From NCBI GenBank assembly GCA_038373865.1, contig JAXGGA010005121.1, forward strand, positions 17,075 to 81,074: DNA of 64,000 nt. Direction: 5' to 3'. The stretch comes from Uloborus plumipes (lineage: Eukaryota; Arthropoda; Arachnida; Araneae; Uloboridae). The notes under the pieces are model-generated. The model searched no databases. It worked only from the letters and a program-made list of their open reading frames with translations, and had not been told where the DNA came from. The translations under genes were made by a program, and so were the position numbers. Positions 56,037 through 64,000 of the stretch are shown here, in pieces. The first letter of the stretch is position 1; the number at the start of each line of letters is the position of its first letter.

Positions 56037-58950
56037 ATTACTTCCTTTTACGTAGTAAAGGAAGTATTGTGATCACGAAAAAAATTTCACTCAAATTTCG
56101 GTCTAAATTTTGACTTTGCTCACCCCTGAATGAATGTCGCGTGGTTTTTTCGACCTGTCAGCACGTGCATATGTACCTAACAACCAGGGGCGGCTCCTCA
56201 CTATGGGCCGGGTGGGCCGGGCCCACCCAGAAAAATTGGAAGAAATACTAATACATAATTAAAACATATCGTTTTGTATTTCTGTTCAAAAAACTAAAAA
56301 AAAAAAAAAAAACATAGTGCACGAAACATATTTTAAACCTACAGTCACCCCCCCCCCCCCCGCACATCGCTAACACAGCACAAGAAAGATTTCTAACTCC
56401 ATCAATTTTAGCGCTTCGCACGGCTTTTAGAACGAGCTTGAGGGCCGCTCTCAGTAGGCCCGCGGCCAACTCCGCTTTTAGCCAATCGCAGTGGCTGGAT
56501 TAAGAAGAGCGGTTCTCTGATGACACCCCATTGTAACATTCGACCTGTGGGCCCATCTTCCCTGGCCCGAGATTTCCCTTTGTCCCTAACCAAAGCGGTG
56601 GAGAGGGAAGTGTCTCCTCACTGCGTACAGGAGCAGAATGTGAGGTCCTTGCGTTAGGGAGAAAACCAGAGAAAACTCGCCTCTTCTCATTTCGCACTTT
56701 TCGTTTTTCTCTTTTCCTTTCTTTCTTTTTTTTTTTTTTTTTTTTTGAATGATTTTAATAACAAGTCCTCTTTTTTTTTTTTTTTTTTTTGTCTTTCTTT
56801 TTTACTTTCAACACCTATTACTAACAGGCATAGAGATTGCTAATTCCATTACCGCCCCCCTCACCTATTTGTAATACAGTGCATGTATATTTTATTGGTT
56901 AATTTGCGTTTGGGAACAGAGATTCTTATTCTCAAAATTTTTGTGTGAAGACTTTATTTTTGACTTGCAGACCGTTTGCCATTTTCTTGGTATTAGTTTG
57001 AATTTAATCTCATAGTGTTGTAAGTATTGTATGAACTCTAGAAACTTTGTCATCCTTCCGGGTGTGACATTATAAATGCTTGGAGAATTAATAAGTATTC
57101 TTAAGCTCTAAATGCTAAATTTATTTAGCCGAATCAATGATTACATTTATATCCAGGACCAAAGTCGTCCAAAGAGCGGCCAACACCCTCCCCTTAAAAT
57201 ATCGATGAAGTAGTTCTCCCCTCCCCTCTTTTTGATAATCATCCCTGCAACTAATATTATCACATTCATAGGGATTTTAATGTCCGAAAAAACACTTAGA
57301 TGTTGAATAAAAACTTTTGCTACTCTACAACTTTTCTTAAATCTTATGACACGTAACATTAACCTTCTACTACAAATTCATTTAAAGCAGTAACCAGAAA
57401 AAACAAAACGTTGAAATTGAACGTTCATAAAAATATTGAGTGGATCAACGTCTACTGTATATAAAAACTATATTCAGCTTAAAAATGTATAAATGAATAA
57501 TACACTTATTCTTTAAATTATTATTATTTTACAAATTGCTTCATAATTCATAGAGGAAACACGTGGATATAAAATTTCGCAACATTTAACAACTATATTT
57601 TGCAATATATTTTTCTGAAGTTTTACAATATATGAAATATTAAATACTGTTTAAAAGCAATGTAGTTAAATTAAAAATTTCTATCAAAGTTTAATAACGA
57701 TACCTAATGGTTCTGAAAAACTAGGCGTTCTACAAGATTTTTTATTTCTAACATATAGCATGTTACCATGACTATCAGTCAAATCACGTATCCGAAAAGA
57801 AATTAATTATCAGTTAATCAAATATTTCTGACAAACATAATCAAATTAGTCAGTTATCCGTGTTTTAATTTTAATGTTATTCGAATCGGTAAGTCAAGAT
57901 CCAGATTATATTGTAAGAAAAATAAGTGTTTTAATATTGTTTTGTACATGTGTGTATTTCCTGAAAATAATTCGATTCAGCTCATCACTAGTTTGAGTAT
58001 ACGATCATACATTGGTAAGTGAGTGGAACCATAACTGTTCAAGCCAGTGTATTCCAATTTATTTAAAAGCATACACATACATTAAAATTGAAAGTTAATG
58101 TAAATATCATGGCTATAAAAGTAACATTTTTAAGTTGAAACACCGTTAGGATTTGTTTTTTCATGAACTGAAATTGCAACATTTGTATCCAAATTTAAAA
58201 AAAAATGTAAGCATACCTATATCGAGTCATTTACCTTATGAGTTCCTTAATTTGATGATAGAGGCTTTCAAAAACACATGGTGCAGGTTGTCGACATTTT
58301 TAGGGGGTGAGAGGGTGTGTTTTAGGCAGAAATGTTCGTTTTCTTTTTGAGTGCAGTCCCGTAATGTTTGAGTAATGGCACCGACTTGTGGCGTAACACT
58401 TTTAATGTGATGAATATTTTCACTGTCCGAAAATGGCAAAATTCTGAGAGCTAGCTTTGCGAAACATTAGTGATGTATAGGAAGTATGTCGTCTGTGAAA
58501 AATATTGTTATTATCATTACATTGATCGCTTAAGGCTGGTATAACATTTAAAATATAAAACCTATGTATCAAATCAAATGAGATAATTTTGCAATGCAAA
58601 TTTGTATTAATAGAATTAAATATTATTTTATGTCGCTCAGCATTAGTTTAATAGTTGTTTCCTTCATTTTTTTTTTTTTTTTTTGTAAGCATTACTGGGG
58701 GAACATATAATTGCGGGCCCACCCACTAAATTAAGGCACGAGCCGCCACTGCTAACAACATACAAACAGCCGAAAAATCAATTTCGACCACCCTCGAGTA
58801 AATTACGACGAGTTTTCTCGTGACGTCTGTATGTACGTATGTGCGGATGTATGTGCGTATGTGGCTAGCATAACTCAATAACTATATGCCGTAGAAACTT
58901 CTAGCTTGGTATGTAGGCTCTGAGGGGGGTCTAGTTGTGCACCTCCCCTT
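56037..58950 (+). repeat. Repeat R1, copy 2, split by a hAT element
   Basis: Pieces 56037-56184 and 58752-58950 match 1-315 in reverse. The hairpin end ACTTCCTTTTACGTAGTAAA is at 56040. The two pieces are separated exactly by the element at 56185-58751. Confidence 0.9.
56185..58751. mobile_element. hAT-type element, 2567 bp, inserted in repeat R1
   Basis: The ends are CAGGGGCGGCTCCTCAC and GCACGAGCCGCCACTG. Perfect 8-bp duplication CTAACAAC (56177-56184 and 58752-58759). Inside, GGGCCGGGCCCACCC and GCGGGCCCACCCAC echo each other. A GC-richer block at 56400-56700 with a CCAAT-like GCCAATCGCAG resembles a promoter. No intact transposase frame seen. Confidence 0.92.
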
Positions 58951-59039
58951 GTGATTGCATTCGAATGTTCCCAAAGGTGTCTTTCACCCCTTTTTTGGGG
59001 TAAATCAATGTTAATTTCAATACAGACTCAAGTGATATG

Positions 59040-59130
59040 AATTGGCGCCACCACTTGGCGACATGTCGCCAAGCTTTTGGTTGCCTAGTTTTTGACGCCA
59101 ACTTGGCGACATATCGCCAAGTTGACGACA
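59040..59130. repeat. Two 20-24-bp palindromes in tandem
   Basis: CTTGGCGACATGTCGCCAAG (about 59055-59074) is a perfect palindrome. AACTTGGCGACATATCGCCA (about 59099-59118, continuing AGTT) is a near-perfect one. More TTGGCG words follow. Possibly an old element end. Confidence 0.75.
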
Positions 59131-60091
59131 AATTTGGTGAAAAAATTATTTTGTGAATTTGGGTTCAACTTGGCGCTATTGGCGATATTTTGCGAAAAAT
59201 TCACTAAATGATATTAAAATCAGCAATATTTAGAAAAATAACCATTGTAAAATATTTTTTGCATTGTTTCGTGGTAGATTAGGGGAGTAAATATTTGAAT
59301 TGTTACCTTGTTCACTCCAAGCACTTTTTTTAACACTTAAGGCAACTACTAAGAAATTTACACGTAAAAGGAAGTAGTGTGGGGTCCATACCAGATTTTT
59401 TTTAAGACCATTCAACAGTAGGACAATTTAAGGAATGAATTAGTAAAGTAATAGAAATCAATAGTTTATACATTAATCACGTGCTTATCTGGAAACTACT
59501 TTTTAACCATCATCTCAATCGTTTTAATTCTGGAAAATTTTGATTTGTTTTGTGGATTAAAATTTATTTTCGGAACGTTTTATTTCCACGATAGTTGTTT
59601 TTAAGCACATGCACAATGAATTTCGTGTGAGTAAAAGGTTTCTTTCTTTTTTTTTTTTTTTTTTTTTTTTTTTGCCTGTTATTCCAACATTGAGCATGTG
59701 CTTCGCCGAAAATGGCGTACAGTTGATGAGACTTCAATCCTTTTGCATCCTTTAAATATTTTAATTATTTCGATATTCTGGAATTATTTTGAAAAAATAC
59801 TACTTCAAATGAACTCATTTAAATTTTTGTTTCATTAATTATTAATTTTTTGTCTCAAATTTTAGCTACTTCCAATTTATTGATTTTGAATCATTTTTAG
59901 GAAAATAACAAGCTTGTTTAACTTTTGATTCGTTTTAACAAAAAATACAATTGATAAAATATGTTTTCTTATTTCAGTAAAAAAAAAATCCTGCTCTAAA
60001 TCAAATAGCTAAGGGTTAGAATGTTTTTCCTGGGAGTGAAAAAACGCCATAAAAACTATAATAGTAAAAAAGATTTGGCTATTCTTTCTTT

Positions 60092-60128
<37 letters not shown>

Positions 60129-61204
60129 AAGAAAAGCGTAGGATACAGTTTGTAACCGCAGAATAACACTATGGCAAATGAGGGGGATCACATAATATCC
60201 TTGTCTTTCATTGATATAAGTTTCTTCGTTAAGCAAAAGATTTATTGAAAAAAAATAATTTGTCTTAATTATTTTTATTGTTAAAAAAATGGAATCCATC
60301 TGCTGGTTTAATCCAAGTTTGCTAGTTCAATTGTTGGTCCAGTAGGTTCATTTCTCACAAATAGTCATTCAATATTTTTATGTATAAGTTACTGTCTAAC
60401 ATTTTTTCGATAAACCTCCGTCGAATCTGCGTACGCGCCAAGTCTCTTCTGACTTTCTCGAAATAGGGGGGAAATGCAACGAGGAAGTAGCAAGCGAACA
60501 AAAGCTAAAGGCATCTTTCAGTGTGCATCCTAAACCTATCTCCCTTTTTTCGAATGGAAGCGTTCGGGGCTGCCAGGCGCACAATACGCAAACAGACAGT
60601 AAGATTTCGTTTAAAATTTTCTGAAGAATTCAATTTACAATTTCGTCTATTTTTACAGTTAAGTAAAGTGAACATGTTTATTACATTTTTTCAGCCATGT
60701 CATAATTTTTATAAAAATAACTGACAATGTAAATATGATGGTAAGTTAGGGGCCGTCGACATATTTGCAATTCGAATTTTTCAATGAAAATATCTCATAG
60801 AAAATCATAGAACAGTGGAGAAAAATGCGTTGGCAGCTGAATTATGATTTTAATAGAAAGATAAGGTAAAAGAGAGGAACGTCGGGGCTGATTTAAAGGA
60901 TTTCAATAAAAGGGCACGCTAGCATTTAAAAGTGAAAGAAAAGTAAAATGATATGAGTTCAGTTCAAGTGAGATATGGTAAATAATGCGCGCAATAAAAG
61001 TATCGTAGTGAATGATGGAAATGGTACATATTTATTATAATTCTGCATTTTTTATATGTTAAATCTAAAATAGTATAATCCTCCTTAATAGCGGATACCT
61101 CCTAATAACGGACAAAATTTCCGTTTCCGTGACTGTCCGTCAGTCGGAGGTTTTACTGTAATTCTAAAAACTCTCATCAAAGTGACCACTCGGAAAGTCT
61201 GCTG

Positions 61205-62095
61205 CAGGTTTGGAGTAATTGCCGATTACGTAATCATAATCCGAGTAATCAATTAAATTTTTTTATAATCAAAATCATAATTATAATTTGGAACTGAGAC
61301 ACTCGTAATCGTGTAATCGTAATTTTAATCAAGTATTTCTCGTGTAATCGTAATTGTAACCTTTTCTTCAATAATATTTACCCTTGTAATCGTGCAGTCT
61401 GACTTTTTTTTTTCAAAATATTTTCACCTTTAATTTTATTTTAGTTTATGCTTTATATTTTAATGCCCATATTATTTTTCTCAATAGGTATACAAAATAA
61501 GGAAAAGTTGTGTATTTATAGATTTTTTAAACATTTTTTCATGCTTAAAAAATGTTAAAATTTACTTGAAGGTTTTATAAAAATTTAGTTTAAGAATTTT
61601 ATTTTAAAGAATTTTATAGTTCCAATATTGATTACATGTAGACAATTTATAAATTGTCAATTTTTATTTTTCGTGATAGTAAATTTTTACCAAAATAAAT
61701 AGATAGTTAATTTTGCGGAAGATAATCAAAATATTAACTTGCTGTTCAATACTGTATGACATTTTAAAGGAAGTTTGAATTCTACAGGCTTCGTTTTCCT
61801 GCCACTTAACTAAAAAGGTGCAATGAAACTTGAGCCCCCTATCAACAATTTCTGGATCCTCCTCTGTATATATATATATAATATATATTCCACCCAAAGC
61901 TGTAATCGTGTAATCAAAATCGCAATCGGCATATAATAATCGTAATCAATGACATTTTTTTACATAATCTAACCGTTGACTGTAATCGCAGTTGCGAGTT
62001 GACAGAGGACTAATCGTAATCGTAATCTCCAATTTTTCATGTTCGTAATCGTAATCGTAATTGATTACATTTTTTTGTAATTGACTCCAAGCCTG
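61205..62095. mobile_element. hAT-type element rich in GTAATCGTAATC words
   Basis: The ends are CAGGTTTGGAGTAATT and AATTGACTCCAAGCCTG. Perfect 8-bp duplication GTCTGCTG (61197-61204 and 62096-62103). The homologous arm near 53205 holds the single uninterrupted copy. Degenerate TAATCG units cluster at both ends; a (TA)n run is at 61867-61885. Confidence 0.93.
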
Positions 62096-62411
62096 GTCTG
62101 CTGTGTTGTGAAAATTTCGGTATCTGTCCGATTCGGAAAATTCCAAAACCCAGAGCTGTATTGGTCCCGTTGCTGCCCGATTTCAAGCCACATGGTGAAC
62201 GTACTTTCAATTGTGAAATAAAAAATAGATAAGATAGAATTCCCTCTTTTGAAATTTTTTTTTTAAACATCGGCCAAGCATCGGCATTTAGATGTTTTCG
62301 AAGCCGATGGGCCGATGTTTTTCCTAAGTTAGCATCGGCGGCCGATGCCGATGGCCGATGGAAAAAATTTCAACCATCGGCGCCGATGCATCGGCCTGGC
62401 CGATGCATCGG

Positions 62412-62617
62412 TCGAGCCTTACTATTTAAAAAGTACATCAGCTGTTTTTTGAGTTTTCTTTCTCTCTCTATTTACTAGTTTGACTTTTTCTTCTAACTTT
62501 TTAACAGATCCCTTCAAACTTGACAGCTTTTCTGTTTCTATTTTTCTTTGTTTCAACTTTTCTTCAGTTTCTTTTTCTAATCTCGCAATTGCTCTTCCTT
62601 CTCTTTCTTCTGGTCTG
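62412..62617 (-). pseudogene. Coiled-coil coding relic, upstream part
   Basis: After a good acceptor TTCTACCTTGCAG (complement of about 62618-62630) the minus strand is open for about 66 codons. Lys/Glu-rich heptads are visible (EKETEEKLKQRKIETEKL; VKKLEEKVKLVNRERKK). The frame ends at TAG where the hAT-like element begins and continues at 55290. It could be an exon of an unknown gene or a retrocopy. The family is not recognised. Confidence 0.45.
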
Positions 62618-62619
62618 CA

Positions 62620-64000
62620 AGGTAGAACCATGGGCGCCCATAGGGGGGGGGGGTAGTTCTTTTTTTGCTTTTAGTACAATTTATTTAGAAAACATTTTTT
62701 CTTTATTAATGAATAAGTTATTAAAAGTGCCAAATTTTTACAACTCTAATCTGCACTAAAATCGCTTTCAGAACAATAACATTGTATCTCTTCCAACATT
62801 CTTCCATAAAAAAACAAAGGCAGATTCGTTGGTCGACCGACATCGCATTTGCATGGGAAACTCCCCCATGTTTGTGGACTAGCTGTTAAGATACAGAGTG
62901 GGCTGATCCGAGGATGGCAAGACAACGGCACTTTTTGGAATTTGGAAAAAAAAAAACTTTTTTTTTTCTGTTTTACATTACTAAACATTTTGGGTTTCAG
63001 GGAGGGGGGGGGGCGACGGGCCTGTTTTAGAGTCTTTGAAAATCATCAAATACCTTTTTAAACTCCTTAAAAAGTGCTTTAATTATATTTCTTATCAAAT
63101 AAATAAACTATGAATTAACTGAATGGCCGGAATATTACTCTTTCGTTAATAATTTTGTAAATCTCCATAATATTTCTTTTAAAGGATTTTATGCGTTTTA
63201 TACTATTAGTCATTTTATACTATAAAGTGCTGTTTCTCTCGTGGAGTTGGGAAACTGATCAAAAACTACTATGTAACATACTGAAAATCGATGTACGCAA
63301 GTGATGATGTGTTTATCTTTTCTCCTCCTTGTTCTTCCTCTCTGTAGATTACTGTCAATTGTTTGTTAAACAGCAAAAAAAAAAACTATTCTGATTGATC
63401 TTAATTTGCTAAAGAATGTAGAACATTTAAATTTTTTTGCTTGCCCATTTTTCAACATATTTTGAAGTCTCAATTGCCCCATACAAGGCCTCAATATGCA
63501 GAATTAAAAAAAAAAAAAAATTCCCCGGGGAAGATCCCCGGACCCCTAAAAATTACGAATGTTTTACCCCACTTAAAAGAGTTCATTGCATCTCTTTTGA
63601 TACCCCTACCGCTACCCCAATAAAGGTCAGTCCAAATAATTAACAACAAAAATGAAATTAAAAATCACACAAGAAACAGCGAGGGGCAGGGGGAATCAGT
63701 TAGAAAAAGACTCATAACACACAAAAATGTGTGTTTGGTCAATGTGCGAAATTTTCTCTCCCGATTTTTTTTTTTTTTCTGGATACGGCCTTGTGACGCA
63801 TACATGCTTTATCTGTAAGCGGTCAAAATGTGTTTAGTAATCTCAAAAACAATTACGTCAGAGTAAATGACGAACTTAATTCGTGAATAAAAGAGTATAT
63901 TTTGCGAACCGATGCGGAATTGCTTTACAGAGATTCATGTTACAAATTGACAATTTTAATAGGAATTTTGTCAAATACCGCCCAGCCATATACCAAATTC
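62620..64000. other. Right-edge non-coding sequence
   Basis: It contains the palindrome ATGGGCGCCCAT (about 62630-62641) followed by G10, another G tract near 63003 and a CCCCGGGGA-type hairpin near 63524. No gene or complete element was recognised. Confidence 0.4.

Larger units (their letters stand above)
55291..62411. mobile_element. Composite hAT-like element (TAAGGCTCGACCGATG ends) with other elements inside
   Basis: The ends TAAGGCTCGACCGATG and CATCGGTCGAGCCTTA are flanked by the perfect 8-bp duplication CTATTTAA (55283-55290 and 62412-62419). Many GGCCGATG words lie inside both ends. Inside are a split R1 repeat, hAT elements at 56185-58751 and 61205-62095, and palindromes near 59050. 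No transposase frame recognised. An alternative left partner at 52911 has longer end identity but only six of eight flank bases. Confidence 0.75.

Noticed and set aside
56248..56697. Overlapping minus frames in a GC-rich block
   Set aside because: Compositional effect inside a hAT element; no transposase motif.
51165..64000. Search for the GLS N-terminal exons
   Set aside because: No stretch resembling the expected N-terminal segment with a phase-0 donor was found by eye; it may be outside the window.
1..64000. tRNA, rRNA and CRISPR features
   Set aside because: No cloverleaf with conserved A/B boxes, no rRNA-like sequence and no spaced short direct repeat array was noticed. A tRNA scan could still find decayed copies.

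Overview
The window is AT-rich animal nuclear DNA carrying two intron-containing protein genes set tail to tail in dense transposon debris. Invertebrate-type introns, abundant Tc1/mariner, hAT and piggyBac elements and long G/C and A/T homopolymers point to an arthropod. A chelicerate such as a spider is my guess, but nothing in the sequence proves it.

Layout. At 1363-1495 (minus) lies a probable first exon of an unidentified gene that runs off the left edge. It is divergent from an LRRC42-like gene (plus, five exons, 2784-16419, about 311 codons). After an intergenic stretch (16420-21584) comes the 3' end of a glutaminase (GLS family) gene on the minus strand. Thirteen exons between 21585 and 51164 join with consistent phases into a 529-residue catalytic plus ankyrin region. 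The 5' part of GLS was not found between 51165 and 64000.

Introns and flanks hold nested mobile elements whose boundaries can often be set to the base by target-site duplications (TSDs) and by uninterrupted sister copies. LRRC42 introns carry a piggyBac remnant split by a mariner, a roughly 4-kb palindrome with a TA-flanked insertion in one arm, and a Tc1-like remnant split by a pogo-like MITE. GLS introns carry a 5'-truncated LINE (17-bp TSD) split by a Tc1-type element with an intact 348-residue transposase of DD36E spacing. They also carry a 0.8-kb duplication with a 0.22-kb templated insert, a 2.67-kb element with a DDD transposase and a 4-bp TSD, and several hAT-type elements with 8-bp TSDs. 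The right end (51.2-64 kb) is a nest of hAT-like elements that interrupts a coiled-coil coding relic.

The most unusual material is the 4-bp-TSD element with five copies of a 14-16-bp word, the palindrome whose two arms each keep an unknown open frame, and the duplication with a templated insert. LRRC42 and GLS have no known shared function; the arrangement looks incidental.
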